From Trichobilharzia szidati (lineage: Eukaryota > Platyhelminthes > Trematoda > Strigeidida > Schistosomatidae), in the NCBI GenBank assembly GCA_944472155.2, contig OX235272.1, positions 84,760,020-84,824,019 of the forward strand: a DNA stretch of 64,000 bases, given 5' to 3'. Within the stretch, counting starts at the first letter, position 1. The number at the start of each line of letters is the position of its first letter. Shown in pieces: positions 9,947-21,079 of the stretch. The notes under the pieces were generated by a model. That model was not told the origin of the DNA and searched no databases. It worked only from the letters and a program-made list of their open reading frames with translations. A program made the position numbers and the translations under genes.

Positions 9947-10932
9947 GGTCGGTCGGTCGGTCGGTTTTCGACATAGAACTTTGCACATATGTGCGGCAGT
10001 TCAAGTCGCCACAATCTATGTAGCACGCAAAGCAAGAGAAGGAAGTAGAAGAAATGCATAATGGAAACAGTAAACAGAGGTGTGAGACAAAGGAATAGTA
10101 ATAACGAAGAACAAGACAGTTTCATTGGAAATCATAAGTCACAAGGAGTGGATGCATCTGCGCCACTGAGAACGATTTTGAGCCATGTCACCAATTGTTT
10201 CCAACCATTGGTTTTTACCATCCCGAGGGCCCCAACCAGGAAGTCTACATCTTCCTACGTGGCTTAGATTAACTGTTGTAGATTTCATTGATTGGTGCCA
10301 TGTTTTGGTTTGACCGCCGCTAGCTCTTTTCCAGCCTGACCCTATATCAGCTAACATTGCCCGTCGAGGAAGGCGATGACTAGGCATACGTAACACATGT
10401 CCTAACCATCTCAGTCGATGTAATTTCACAGTCTCGTCGATTGATTTCCCCTTGTTACCTAGCACTCGACGCCTAACCTCAATATTGCTCACCTTATTAT
10501 ACCACTTCACGCGGGAGATAGAACGCAGGCACCTGTGATCGAAGACAGCTAATCTTTTCATGTCTTCTGCTCTCAATGGCCAGGTCTCACAGCCATAAAG
10601 GAGGACGGAGCGGACTGTTGAGCAGTACACACGCCCTTTGGTCGATAGTCGGATATCGCGTCTACGCCAGAGACGGCGAAAACTGGCGAATGCGAACCTA
10701 GCTCTCTGTATTCGTGCTGAAATTTCGTCGGAGATCAACCCGTTGGGGCTGATGGTACTTCCCAAGTAAGTGAAGCGGTCAACGTGTTCTACCACGTCAC
10801 TTCCTATTTCTAATCTAGGGGTCGATGAAGTCCAATCCTGCAGCATCATCTTACATTTTATAGGGGCGAATCGCATGCCAAACATGCGGAGATTGTTGCT
10901 CAGGGTGTTCAGTAGACTCTGGCGACCCCCTA
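9947..10932 (-). mobile_element. RTE2 LINE, 5'-truncated copy
   Basis: The minus-strand element starts within the RT domain at about 10930. It ends in a tetranucleotide tail (CCGA/GGTC run, 9947-9965) typical of RTE-type 3' ends. Sister copies are at 4630, 36405, 55745, 58375 and 59710. Confidence 0.85.
10139..10885 (-). pseudogene. RTE2 reverse transcriptase C-terminal region, 248 codons open
   Basis: The longest clean coding remnant in the window. It reads MFGMRFAPIKCKMMLQDW, VVEHVDRFTYLGSTIS, SVLLYGCETWPLRAEDMKRL, DHRCLRSISRVKWYN, LRWLGHVLRMPSHRLPRRAM and NQWLETIG. These are the post-catalytic thumb and C-terminal motifs of RTE-like polyproteins. The catalytic YADD and the upstream endonuclease are missing through 5' truncation. 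It is one of the least decayed copies by frame integrity. A full-length element would encode endonuclease and RT in one ORF; that is family knowledge, not seen here. Confidence 0.85.
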
Positions 10933-10967
10933 CAATTTCCAGTCAAATAAAACAAATACAGAAGTAG

Positions 10968-11862
10968 TTTATATTTATTTATTATTCCCTCGCGTTCCAA
11001 GTGGAACACAAGGCATCAACAACACTTCTCCACTTTGTTCTGTTTTCTGCCGTCCTCTTCAACTGGGTCTACGATTGACCAAACTCTCTCATCTCCTCCA
11101 ACTTACACGATTCCCTCTATATCACCCTAGGACGACCCACTCGTCGCTTCCCATTGTGATTCCACTTGAGCTATGGCTTGCATTGCGCGCGATGTCATTC
11201 GACGGTCTCCTCAATGTATGATGCCCGACCCATCTCCACGTTCTCCTATATATTTGTTGAACGATAGGCTCTTGCTCGGTTGGTTTGTTCCCAGCCAGAG
11301 TTTCTTGTTGCTTATTCTTTCTGGCTATTTGATCTTCAGTATGGAGCCAAAGAAGGCAGCAGATGTTGATCAAAGTCTGCAATAGCCTGTTGGAAATCCT
11401 TTTCGTCACTCACGCGCAGTGTGAGTTTCTGACCCGTATAGAAGAACGGACTTCACATTGGTGTTGGAAATGCGAATCTTGTTCCTTATGCTGAGTGCAG
11501 TGCGGAAGATTTCCAAACTGGTTTCAGGTTGATGAAGGCGTATACTGCCTTTCAGATTCTGGTTGTCTAGTTTTGACATCTTCATCCGCACTGTCCGCCT
11601 GAGGTTGAAACGATACTGCCTAGCCACAAGATAAGTGAAGGAAGTAACCTCTGTCAAATTTCTCCCATTGATGGTGATTGGTGCTGGTTGTTGTTGCTTC
11701 TGTTGCTGTTGGTTGGTTATCTTCAACGCCTTCGACTTCTCTATGTTCACCTGCAGTCCTGTCTTCGGTGCCTGCCAGCCTCTTCCTTCAGTTTGTTGGT
11801 TTTCGCCTGCAAGTCTTCGAGGTTGTGTGACACTAGACATATATCATCTGCGAAATCCAGAA
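10968..11862 (-). pseudogene. RTE1 LINE fragment with frameshifts
   Basis: The minus strand encodes LQVNIEKSKALKITNQQQQK, APITINGRNLTEVTSFTYL, KIRISNTNVKSVLLYGSET, then in another frame RRTWRWVGHHTLRRPSNDIAR. These are the RT thumb and C-terminal linker of an RTE-like LINE. At the 5' edge a relic of the FADD active-site region is readable as ADDICLVS. The 3' end is CCACTTGGAACGCGAGGGAA followed by a TAA-type tail. At least two frameshifts. Confidence 0.8.
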
Positions 11863-12189
11863 GTAGTTAATTAGCAGAAATAAAGAGTCATGTTTCCCCA
11901 GAGAGCCGGAAGTGCATCACCACCCAATGCCACAGTTATACAACACCAAGCTATTCTAGTTATAAATATTTATCTAAGGCGTGTGTGTGTCTATCTCACG
12001 TGTTAAGTGGAATAGTATGGTGAGTAGTATTGAGGTTAGGCGTACATTGTTAGGTAAGAAGGGTAAGTCAGACGATCAAGTTACATCAAGCTACATCGAT
12101 TGACATGGTTAGGACATGTGTGACGCATGCTGAACCACTTCCTTCCTCGATGAGCAATGTTAGATGATGTTGGACTAGGTCGGAGAAAA

Positions 12190-12430
12190 GTTAGGGATAT
12201 TTCAATGGTAGAACACTCGCCAATCACGCCACATGTCGTCCCCAGGGTTCGATTCCCAGCCGACGCACTTCTTTACCTCGCTAAATTGGTAATAAAACCA
12301 GTAAAGAAGAAAGGTTAGGCGTGGGACTAGCCACCCCAATCCATAAAAATAAACCACACTACTACCGAAACTTCAAAGTCCAAGCTTGGAGCCATATACT
12401 CCACTCAGAACGTAAAAGAATAAAATAAAT
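12190..12430 (+). mobile_element. SINE-C2, long form with LINE-like tail
   Basis: A tRNA-like head (box A near 12205, box B GGTTCGATTCCCAGCC near 12245, then GACGCAC) is followed by a body containing AAAGGTTAGGCGTGGGACTA. The tail carries a CCACTCAGAACGTAAAAGAA motif and AATAAA repeats. The tail resembles the 3' end of RTE1. Confidence 0.65.
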
Positions 12431-12454
12431 AAACCAACAACCCAATATCATCAA

Positions 12455-12935
12455 ATCAATGTGCACCGTGATGGCGAGCTACCTAGAATGGTGGCCACAT
12501 TGTAAACCTGACTGACTGATAGAATTAAGTCTGCACCAAACAAAGTGTGGTGAGAGCTGTCTACTAGCCAAATTGGTAGACAGTAATTTACGTTAATGTT
12601 TACGTTCCCAAAATTTGTCGTGAGAAAATGTGAACAAAGTCTGATTCAAAACCGACCACAGCAAACTTTGCGTAGGCGGATACAGTTAACATATAGATGA
12701 TCTGACATTCAAGAAACAGTCACAAAGAGATGAAAGATTAACTTTCAGTGGGAAACAACCAATCAGAAGACTGTGTTTATTTGCTTAATTAATCTATAAT
12801 AATGTACATGAAAATATATAAATATGCTTTGATTTCCTTAATAAACGATCTGTTGTCTGGCCCTTGTCTTCTGCTGTTACAAAAGGACAAGTGTGACGTG
12901 TCACTAGTTACTAGTGTCCAATCAACAAAAAAACT
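12455..12935 (+). mobile_element. SINE-D tail split by the solo LTR
   Basis: The segment with CACCGTGATGGCGAGC and GTCTGCACCAAACAAAG matches SINE-D at 54430-54545. It resumes after the LTR as AAAGGACAAGTGTGACGTG. The LTR therefore landed inside an older SINE-D. Confidence 0.6.
12546..12881 (+). mobile_element. Solo LTR (336 bp), AAAG duplication
   Basis: It begins TGTGGTGAGAGC and ends CTGTTACA. AAAG lies on both sides (12542-12545, 12882-12885). Inside, TATATAAATATG looks like a TATA box and CTTAATAAACG carries an AATAAA signal, giving the transcriptional direction. TG...CA ends with 4-bp duplications fit a Ty3/gypsy-like or BEL-like LTR element. No internal coding region is present. Two sister LTRs lie at 43800 and 45043. 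Confidence 0.85.
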
Positions 12936-13824
12936 CTAGTTGAAGCCTAAACAGTACTCATTAGAGTCTAAATATTTTCCAAAGTGAAATTATATCGCAG
13001 AAACACGTAGATCTAAACTATAAAGTACTCCACCATACTAACTGATTCCTTTATCTTAGTAGATCTTATGGGATGACAGTAGATATTGGAGAATCTAAAC
13101 TGCAAATTGGTAGAAGTTGTCAATCATAAGACGTTGAGTCCCTGTAAATTTGACGTTATCATCGCGTATCCTAACGGTCCTACGACATGTGTGTGTGTGT
13201 ACATTACATAAGAGTATCATATTAGAATAAAGCAACTATCCGGTGCCATCTGATTCTATATTAAATTTAAAAAAAGGTTAAAATTTGCCGAAAAACAGGA
13301 GATTATTGCCACCTACCATTATGGCTCCTAAAAGGACAAATAAAGCCATCTGCCCAAAAGCCACCATTAACAGAGACGAACATACACTTAGCAGCTTTTA
13401 TTTATTCTCTATCTATGCACTAATTAAGCAAAAGAAAAACTAATCCGCATAAAATGTCGCCAACTCGACGACACTGAAACCTGTTGAAAGCAATAATAAT
13501 ATTTACAGCTTTAACATGTGATTTCTGGTGAATGTATACCCTTGGGGAAAACTACTTGTTCAAAGAAGACAAAAATAACCAAGAAACCAATAAACACGAA
13601 AACACACTCATTAAATGATGAAGACAGTCAGATGCATAAAAGAAAAGAAGAAGACGAGCTTCGTCCAAAAGTGCATCAGTTCAAATTATCATACACTTTG
13701 GGAAAGCGGACAAAGGAGAGAATTAGTGTGTAACGATACTTCAAAAAGAGAAACAATAAGATGAATAGGGAATACATCTGAAGTATAATACACAGTTGGT
13801 TGTCGACAAGTCATGAATAATCCC
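12936..13824. other. No recognised feature
   Basis: AT-rich with a GT run near 13190. The 71-codon frame at 13518-13733 is lysine-rich and shows no motif. Confidence 0.4.
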
Positions 13825-14015
13825 CATCCAGGCATTAATGAAAAAAAATCAAGTAGCTCACTCAGCGAAGAGTCTCTTTTACGCAATCATTCCTTTACTG
13901 CACACAATCGCATTTATATACAATTCTCAACGCAGCTAAACCATGCTGTATATTTACTAGCCAACCAATACTTAGTTCAAGAAATAAAGACAGACTGCCC
14001 TGTTTCGCCTTTTCC

Positions 14016-14435
14016 ATGTGTATTTTTCAGTTTAACTGCCCGTGCGGAGCTAGTTACATTGGGTGTACGATCAAGGGAGTTCATTGTCGAATTTCTGAAC
14101 ACCTCTCATCTTGGTTTGGCGAAAAAGGTCCGAATAAAGCTATACACAGCTCAATACTAGCTCATCTCGTCAATACTGGACATCAATTTGACTCTAACAA
14201 AGCTTTTAAAGTTATTTATCGTATATTACCCAACCTCTCATCGCATGGTCTACGAGCACGACTTTTACATACAGCAGAGGCAATCGGAATTCATCTGAAC
14301 AAGCCAAATCTGTGTGTGCGTTCAAAAGAAATTTGTACAGCCCCTTTCTTTGCCATGGCCAACTACATAATATGTAATAGTAAAGAAAAACTAATTCCTG
14401 ACTTCCATTTTTTTCAATTATTTAACTATCTGTAA
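14016..14435 (+). pseudogene. PLE GIY-YIG endonuclease domain, frame open
   Basis: An open frame of 139 codons. The PLE-like part spans about 110 codons: FNCPCGASYIGCTIKGVHCR, ISEHLSSW, SILAHLVNTGHQFDSNKAFK, VIYRILPNLSSHGLRARLL and AEAIGIHLNKPNLCVRSKE. It has the Cys-x-Cys-Gly leader, the SYIG core and the conserved His-Leu-x-x-Thr-Gly-His region of PLE endonucleases. The connector lies in another frame upstream (LPCFAFSM). With no RT domain it is a truncated copy, although the nuclease frame is intact. Residues after about 110 come from AT-rich 3' sequence. Confidence 0.8.
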
Positions 14436-14566
14436 GGATTTCATGGATTGATGAGGCCATGTTTTGTTTGGCCACCACTTACTCTTTTCCAACCCACACC
14501 TATATCAGCTAGTAATGCCCGTCGTCGGGGAGGCGATGGTTAGGCATACGCAGCACGTACTCATTA
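14436..14566 (-). mobile_element. RTE2 fragment inside PLE
   Basis: The sequence (GGATTTCATGGATTGATG, then CATCGCCTCCCCGACG on the reverse) matches RTE2 at 10270-10400. It has no tail of its own, so it may be an internal fragment. Confidence 0.6.
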
Positions 14567-15239
14567 AGTTTTTAAAAACGATACTTTCCCCTCCCCTTGT
14601 AACTATCTTTTGACTTTGTTAATTTTTACAATTTTACAATTCTAGCTAATTCTATTAATTTGTTTGTATTTTACGTAATTCTTCTGAGTCATCCTATTCT
14701 TCTTAGTCATCATTGCTATTTTGAAAATTTCTTGATTATGTAATAACTTGTTGCTAACGCCTAAGAATCAACTTATCTTGAATTCCATAATTAATTAATT
14801 TTCACCCTTCCCTCCTTCAAAACTTAGATATCTTGTTACTAACATCTATTAGTTAATTGTTTTGATGACCTTTAACCTCGTAATTTCACCCACCCACCCC
14901 GCCTATACCTAAAACTGACTAACTAAAATAACCACTTGATTGGTAAAAACAATTTTGATGTAAAAAGCAACTATATATTAGTGTAGAGCCAGCCAGCCAG
15001 CCGATGATGAGGAACTAATTGAAAAGGAATGCATATTTCTTCGCTCAATCTGTTGTTTTTTCTAAATGCGTAAACAGGAATTTGGAAATCACTAAAACTA
15101 CCAAAGCATTGGCTTTTTGTATTCCTTAGGATTGTAAATCCAAATATTCTATGATAAAGACTCTAGTCACAGATTAGTCTACCTTCCTATTAATCGACAG
15201 GATCATATCTAAATCTTCCATGAAAGAGGGTAGTAACCG

Positions 15240-16290
15240 AAATTATGAGTTGAATAAGTGCGTTGGAATTACGTAATAAGACGAATTAGTTTAATGGATG
15301 AGTTGTAATCAAGATTCACACAGAAATGAAAGAAAATGTGATACTATGTAGACATTCGAAAGAAGAAATACAAAAGTTACAAAATAAAAAAAATCAAGCT
15401 GGTGGTAGAAAACAACAAGATTGTTACCATGATAATAGAACATGGCTCTCTATAAGGAGTGATTATTCTATGTCAACAAATCCACCCTTCAAAGTAATCT
15501 AAATAAGTGAAGCACAGTCTACTAATGACAATACGCCTTCGTTAAGTTAATTCACAGAGTGATAGCAACCAGAGGATCACTGTAAACCAGGGGATACAGG
15601 ATAGCTGTTTCGTCCTAGTTTCGAACTCGTCATCAGTACGCACCCACCGTCTTCCGGTTACAAGCCAAGCTCGTAGGCTATTCAGTCACTGGGACTCGAT
15701 TCAATGGTCCATCAATTCTAACTTTTACCAATTCATGATTTTTGCGAGACTATCAGCCAATGTCACCAGCGAGTATGTGGTCTCAATCCCGACCGGAGAG
15801 ACCCCACTGGTTACGACTTCTCCCCAAAACCCCCTCCATGCAACTTCGTCCTGTAGCCAGTCAATAGCAAGCATCCGATTAATTTTTAAGAGTCGGCTCC
15901 CAGTGGCTGATTGAATGATCTACGATCTTCCCTTGTAACCGGAAGGTCCTGGGTTCGAACCCTGGTGGTGGGTGGGTACTCCCAATGACTACCAAACTAG
16001 GACGAAACAGCTAGCTATCCAGTACTCCCTGTTAGTTTTCGATGGTTCTCTATATGATATCAAAACAAATTACTACAAAATAACTCTTGTGACTTAATTT
16101 CGTTTGTTTGCTCATTAACTCACTATAACTCTTGTATTTCTTTACAAACTTACATAATTCCATATTCGCCTTCGTTTCTATGTGCTTCCTGACTACAGTT
16201 CATTAATTGAATTATTCCTCTTATTAAGTAACTCTAATACTCCTGTTCAATTCTTCTTATGTATGAATTAATACCTTTATTTTTATTCCA
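15240..16290. mobile_element. Two PLE 3' pieces in opposite orientation, split by SINE-B pair
   Basis: 15240-15455 is PLE 3' noncoding sequence on the minus strand. From about 15470 a plus-strand piece encodes a relic of STNxxFKVI and stops at the SINE-B pair. It resumes at about 16070 with 3' noncoding sequence that matches 7930-8080. The plus piece is therefore one PLE interrupted by nested SINE-B copies. Confidence 0.55.
15595..16060. mobile_element. Inverted pair of SINE-B copies
   Basis: A minus-strand copy (15595-15880) faces a plus-strand copy (15895-16060). The first has a hammerhead remnant AUGACGA with GGACGAAACAGC. The second has box B GGTTCGAACCCTGG and ends in CAGTACTCCCTG. Transcribed together they would form a hairpin. 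Confidence 0.65.
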
Positions 16291-16530
16291 TTACACTCCC
16301 AATGGAACATAGGGCTTCAATCTAAAGCTTTGAAGTTTAGGTAGCAGTGGTGTTTATTTTTACGGGATGAGGTTGCTAGCCAGCCTCATGCCCAACCTTC
16401 CCTCTTTACCAGTCTTCTTACTGACTTAGCGACCGTAAAGGAATGCGTCGTCGGCCGTGGATCGAACCCTGGGACCACATGAAGCGTGGTCGGCGAGCAT
16501 TCTATCGTTGTGTCACTGACGCACATAGAT
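16260..16530 (-). mobile_element. SINE-C2 copy
   Basis: The minus-strand head (TGCGTCAGTGACACAACG, box B near 16460) and a tail reading GAAGCCCTATGTTCCATTGG followed by AATAAA repeats. This tail is nearly the RTE1 3' end. Confidence 0.65.
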
Positions 16531-16913
16531 CAATACTAGCAAGCATGATTATGACAACTCATCATCACTTTTGTTATTACCGTCTTTCGTGTAAAATTGT
16601 GCACAAATGTGAGTGTACAGATAAAGTGGAAAATGTATCCGCCGAAAAGAACCTCTTCGTTGTCAGAGCTATGTATCAAAAGTGTCACTGGTCACTAATG
16701 TTTGGACGTTTTAATGTTCCTGGACAAGTAACTAACTCACACTTCAACGAGGAGGCTCAAGTGAACACTCCGATCACAACTTTTAGTTTTTTTTCCAACT
16801 TCATCCTATTTCCACTGACCCTGCCTATTCAAAGAGGGTGCTAAGCTTGGCATAGGTAACATACATTTGAAAAAAAAAAACAAAAAAAAACAACTAGAAA
16901 TAAGTTATCTTAC

Positions 16914-18010
16914 CTGTAAAAGAATATAAAGCAGTACAATCACCAATAACAACAATCTGTGATGATTCTTTTCCGGATGAATTCTTATCTCGATTATTAT
17001 TATTATTATTACTACTGCTACTATTACTATGATAACTAACAGATAGTGTAGAGCTTGTATCACTGTTATCTGGTGCTCGAGATGACCGATGTTGTTGCTG
17101 CTGCTGGTGTTGTTGTTGTAACGACTGTTCCTTCTGCTGCTGCTGCTGCTGACCACCATCTTGTTGTAAAAGCCAAAGCCTTTGTTGTTCATGCCTTTTC
17201 AACATGTTTTTATGTTGATCATATAAAATTTGATGTGAGCTCTTCCCCTCTGAATGTTGTTGATGATGATTGTAGGAAGAATTCATATGTGAATACATGA
17301 ATGTATGAGCAGCTGTAGAATCCTTATCATTATGATTAGAATCATTTACACAATTATAGGCAGCATTCCCATTCACTGAATGGTATTTAGTGTTATTGTT
17401 AGATTTAACAGCTGCTAGATTTTGTTTCACCGAAGGCAGTATTTGACCATTTAAAGAAGACGATGTCGATGTTGGTCGAGATGAAGTCGACGAAGTCACT
17501 GTAGAAGCTGTTTCTGGTTCTGCTAAAGGTGCACTACTGCATGACTTGCCTTCATTTTTTAAATATTTCCCATTGGTATTATTATTATTATTACCATTAT
17601 TATCAATGGCTACTGATGTTTTTGCCATTGCTGCAAAATAATGCAATGGAATTGACAACTTATCTTTACTTGATGATGAAGTTGCGCCTTGAGTATCGAA
17701 AGACGGATGATGAGACGGTAATGATGCTATATCAGAAAGAGAAGGCGGATATTGGGATGGAATTGAATTCGGCAGGCCATTTAATACAGAGGTTGTTGCA
17801 TAAGCTATATTTTCATTATTATTAGGCAGTGAATTCATTTGTATTGCTGTTGACGGTGTTACTTCTTCTGTCGGTGGTTGAATAATCGGTTGGCTATGCA
17901 CTTCATCATTCTCGAAATCGGAACAAGAATCAGAGAAATCACTTGTATCAATGACAATATTATCTCTAGATCTAGATTTATGTCCACCTGGTTTCACTGG
18001 ATTATATTCA
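16914..18010 (-). CDS. Long exon: low-complexity linker ending in SH3 start, CIP4/Toca-like
   Basis: One minus-strand frame stays open for about 366 codons. The 3' border is a strong donor (TTTTACAG, then GTAAGATAAC), and a likely acceptor lies at AAATCCAG before TGAATATAATCC. The product is hydrophilic: an acidic stretch near residue 30 (SDSCSDFENDE), Ser/Thr-rich and Asn-rich tracts, and poly-Gln around residues 290-315. The last residues, VVIGDCTALYSFTG, match the first strand of an SH3 domain. The IGxCxALYxFxG pattern resembles the C-terminal SH3 of CIP4/FBP17/Toca F-BAR adaptors, which link membranes to actin regulators. The rest of the SH3 must be in a downstream exon (lower coordinates) that I did not find. 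The family call rests on few residues; other SH3 proteins are possible. Confidence 0.65.
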
Positions 18011-18114
18011 CTGGATTTCACATTGAAACGACAGAAAATGACAAAAATAGAAAGAAAAAAATTAAATCAGAAAAGGAATTAAAGTAACATCTAACAGAAA
18101 AATCAATATATATA

Positions 18115-18870
18115 TTGATTATATACACTAACTGGTGTCATGTGTATAGATATTTGTTTCCGGTGCAGACTGAATTCTATCAGTCATGTTTGCAATATGG
18201 CCACCATACCACTACTAGGTTGCTCGCCATCTCGGTGAACTATGAACTGTTATTATTATTAGATTATTATTTTCTTTAATTCTCAGAGGAACATAGGGCT
18301 TCAGCCGCACGTCTCCATTGCGTTCGGTTCTATGCCAACGTTTTCATCCCTGGCTCCACGTCTGCCCACATGCTTTCATCTCCTCTTCACATGACCTCCT
18401 CCATGTCACCCTCCACTGACGACCAACTCGCCGCTTCCCGTTCGGGTTCCACTCGAGCAATGGCCTGGCGTGTGATGTCACTTGATGGTTTTCTCAGAAT
18501 ATGGCCAATCCACCTCCATTTCTTCCTGCATATTTGTTGCACAATCGGTTCCTGCTGGGTTGGTTCGCTCCCAGAGATCCATCCCTGTGGCTGATCCCTT
18601 CTGGTCATCTGACCTTGAGTATTGAGTGAAGACAGCTCTTGATGAAAGTCTGTAGTTTGTTTTAAGTGCCCTTCGTGGTTGGAGACAATCGGCAGAAAGA
18701 CGTATCTGCAATCTTGAAGGAATTCATGTCTCTTGTGAGATTCGAACTCGTGTCACCCAGTGCTACAGTCAGAGACGTTGCCATTGAGCCATCCGGGTTC
18801 GCGATTGACCTGCTGTAGGAGTGTATTAGATACTTTGATTGGACACTAACCAGTGCCATGTGTCTAGTCT
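18115..18870 (-). mobile_element. SINE-D copy split by RTE1
   Basis: 18115-18250 (CTCGCCATCTCGGTGAACT) and 18672-18870 (TGGTTGGAGACAATCGGCAG, then box B on the reverse near 18740) join to give a SINE-D unit like 53925-54190. An RTE1 copy sits between them. The hammerhead core is deleted here. Confidence 0.6.
18255..18668 (-). pseudogene. RTE1 3' fragment inside SINE-D
   Basis: The minus strand encodes DLWERTNPAGTDCATNMQEE in one frame, and PTQQEPIVQQICRKKWRWIG then HILRKPSSDITRQAIARVEP in the next. These are the C-terminal linker motifs of RTE1. The 3' end has GAAGCCCTATGTTCCTCTGA and a TAA-like tail (18240-18275). Confidence 0.75.
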
Positions 18871-18989
18871 AGAAAAATCAATATTATCTCTAAAAGGGAT
18901 TATGAGCATTAATACGGCTTTTTACGAAAAAACAAAACACTGCCCAACTTCTATATAAACAGTTTCAATCAATTTAAAGTAATTCGGCA

Positions 18990-19212
18990 GATGATGGCTA
19001 GCAGTGGAATCTAGGATGTGCTAAATTTCCTCCTATTTGGGACTCGTTGGTCAGCTGGATGTACTTGCATTCCCCAGTGAGTCAGTGATGGTGTTCCCCC
19101 TCTGAGACTCGAGCCCAGTATAGTACCCATCATTTCAAACGCCAAACCGTGTTATCCACTAGACTATATGGGCCGCGGCAGCTACACTACCACCTCTTGT
19201 GCAACGGATGGG
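18990..19212 (-). mobile_element. SINE-A (Sm-alpha-like), decayed hammerhead
   Basis: On the minus strand the tRNA-like head (AGTGGATAAC-like box A, box B CTCGAGTCTCAGAG) leads to GTACATCCAGCTGACC and then AGTCCCAAATAGGAG, GAAAT. This is the Sm-alpha hammerhead plan. Several core positions are altered (CUGACCAACGAG), so it is probably inactive. Confidence 0.7.
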
Positions 19213-19319
19213 GGCGATGTGCCAGTTATTTTTTTTGTTCTTATGAATTCGGTTTTGATTTTCCTCTCCATACTAGAGGTCGACATATCACAACAGATTC
19301 TATATTAGTTTGTTTATTA

Positions 19320-20210
19320 GATATATCACACAGTGATGACACAGTATTATTTACTGGATGACGAAGTTTCGAACACACCTGATTATTGTTCATAATCATG
19401 TCATCAATTATAATCACACAACTTCGAAACTTGAGATTTATAGTTTTCTTTGTTCTCTCCTATTTGTCGTCGTAGGGGTAGTAGAATTTTCCAGATGTCC
19501 GGGTGGACAGGTGTTGAATCATTCCTATTAAACGATTATGATTCGAGCTTCTGTTATCAATCTCTCCCTCCACCCTGTGACATTAGATTTTAAAACTGTA
19601 GTCATCTTATCCCATCCATCCTATTGTATGGTGGTGTGTAATTGCATGTAGTGAGTGATATAGCTGAACTATTCTCCAGATTTCTTATCTTATTCGGGTC
19701 AACTAATCTAGATTTTGCTAGGTTTTTATGCTCCGCTATCCTGACTGCCCCTGTTCTACTAGTTTGACCTATGCATTTGACTTGACAATCATTGGAGGCA
19801 GGGTATTAGATAAACTAAATTGTTTTGTTTTAAAGGCTCCACAGGATCCTTTAACCGACAAAGCTTGTTTCTAATTGAGTTTGTGGGTTTGAATGCCGAC
19901 TTTTACTCCTGCTTTGTTAAGAATTCTGCGTAAGGTTTCCGAGGTTCCTTCCTTGTATGGAATTACTACTGATGATTTAGATTCCTTATTGTTGGTGTTG
20001 TCATATCTTGTGCATGTTTGACATGCATGTCGTCATCAATATTATTATTATTATCATCACTATCACTACTATTATTATTTATTTTATTTTTACATTTCCC
20101 TACATACTTTCTGACTAATTTATCAGGGTAATTATTAAGTTTCAAAGCTTCTCTTATATGCCTCACTTCCTGTCTTAGATTTTCCTTGGTACTACAACAG
20201 AGGTTGAACA
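19320..20210 (-). pseudogene. Second PLE lineage: connector and GIY-YIG relic
   Basis: The minus strand reads NLRQEVRHIREALKLNNYPD, KLVRKYVGKCKNK and an Asp/Asn-rich stretch. In shifted frames it continues GTSETLRRILNKAGVKVGIQ, then NDCQVKCIGQTSRTGAVRIA followed by EHK. The last is a GIY-YIG core (CIGQTSR...RIAEH). It differs from the PLEs at 8603 and 14016 and looks like a separate lineage. Stops and frameshifts break it at least twice. 3' noncoding sequence with an inverted motif follows towards 19320. Confidence 0.6.
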
Positions 20211-20212
20211 TT

Positions 20213-20270
20213 TCGGACCAACCAATCAACCGTTGGGAAAATATCAAAATTGAACTGGACAAATACTTTC
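20213..20270 (+). mobile_element. SINE-A 3' fragment
   Basis: CATTTCGGACCAACCAATCA and GGGAAAATATCAAAATTGAA match the downstream part of SINE-A seen at 28185-28230 and 45700-45750. It abuts the PLE on its 5' side. Confidence 0.55.
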
Positions 20271-20893
20271 AATCAATATTTTCGTCTACGCCTTAAACTG
20301 ATGTAGAATTATCGAAATATTGTATTGAATTATCATATTGCAAAATGTCTAAATGTTGTGGACTATTTGTAAAACGCCCATTGACATATTTCAGACTAGA
20401 AAAAATATAAGTTGGGTTGCTTTATTGTTGGGGTGGATGGTGGGTGTTGGTGTGGCATAGTCCTGAGAAATGTAACCATGATGAATTCGAAAAAACAGTT
20501 GAAAGTGTTACCAACTTACTCAACTACTACTCAGCAATAATAAAATGTGTTTACACAGTCTAGTTTTTTCTCCATGTACCGGATGGCTATAAGTGGTATG
20601 CGATGCAAGAAGTTTGACGATACTATACAGCTGTCTAGACCAAAGTAAGGTAGATCAGTGTTCGAAAAAGCGATCTCTACTAAACTTTTAGTATCGTGAT
20701 CTATACCCAGCTATAGAACAATGAAGAGCTAATAGTGACCACCATCATTTCTAGTCGTACAGTCAACCACGATATGGTTTTCGATAATAAATCAATCGAT
20801 ATGAATATTTGTTAGAGATGTGAATACTACAAATATGATTATCCAGAAAACGTAAATATTAGGGTTAAATCGAATAATATGTAGTCATTTTTA

Positions 20894-21052
20894 TTGGTGG
20901 ATTCCAGGATGGACATTTCCTCCAATTTGAGACAAGTCATCTGGATGCATCTGCATTCCACAGTGAGGGCTGATGTTTCTCTCACTGACACTAGAACCTT
21001 GGGTCAATCGTTTTAAACGTCAAGGCATTATCCATAAGACCACAAGAACCAA
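20894..21052 (-). mobile_element. SINE-A, diverged copy
   Basis: The order of GTGGATTCCAGGAT, TTTCCTCC, GGATGCATCTGCATTCC and a decayed box B matches SINE-A on the minus strand. No usable hammerhead core remains. Confidence 0.6.
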
Positions 21053-21079
21053 CTATTCTGGCAACGGGTATCAGTTAAT

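Larger units (their letters stand above)
13825..15080 (+). mobile_element. PLE copy with pLTR, GIY-YIG region and 3' UTR
   Basis: A pLTR-like stretch (about 13830-13925, with CAGCGAAGAGTCTC) leads into a truncated ORF. A long 3' noncoding region follows, matching 43305-44395. RTE2 sequence (14436-14566, minus) is inserted just after the coding part. Confidence 0.7.

Noticed and set aside
9862..10125. Minus-strand 87-codon hydrophobic ORF
   Set aside because: It covers the 3' UTR and tail repeat of RTE2 and is not a membrane protein gene.
13813..14160. 115-codon ORF overlapping the PLE nuclease
   Set aside because: It is a shadow frame. The frame from 14016 holds the recognisable GIY-YIG residues.
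14990..15080. Hammerhead in the PLE 3' end (CCGATGATGAGG, GAAAAGG)
   Set aside because: The words resemble CUGAUGA and GAAA, but I could not form stem II, and the second copy at 44335 does not help.
18690..18715. Active hammerhead in the SINE-D copy at 18.7 kb
   Set aside because: The GAAA to CUGANGA region is deleted (GGCAGAAAGACGTATC joins the flanks directly).
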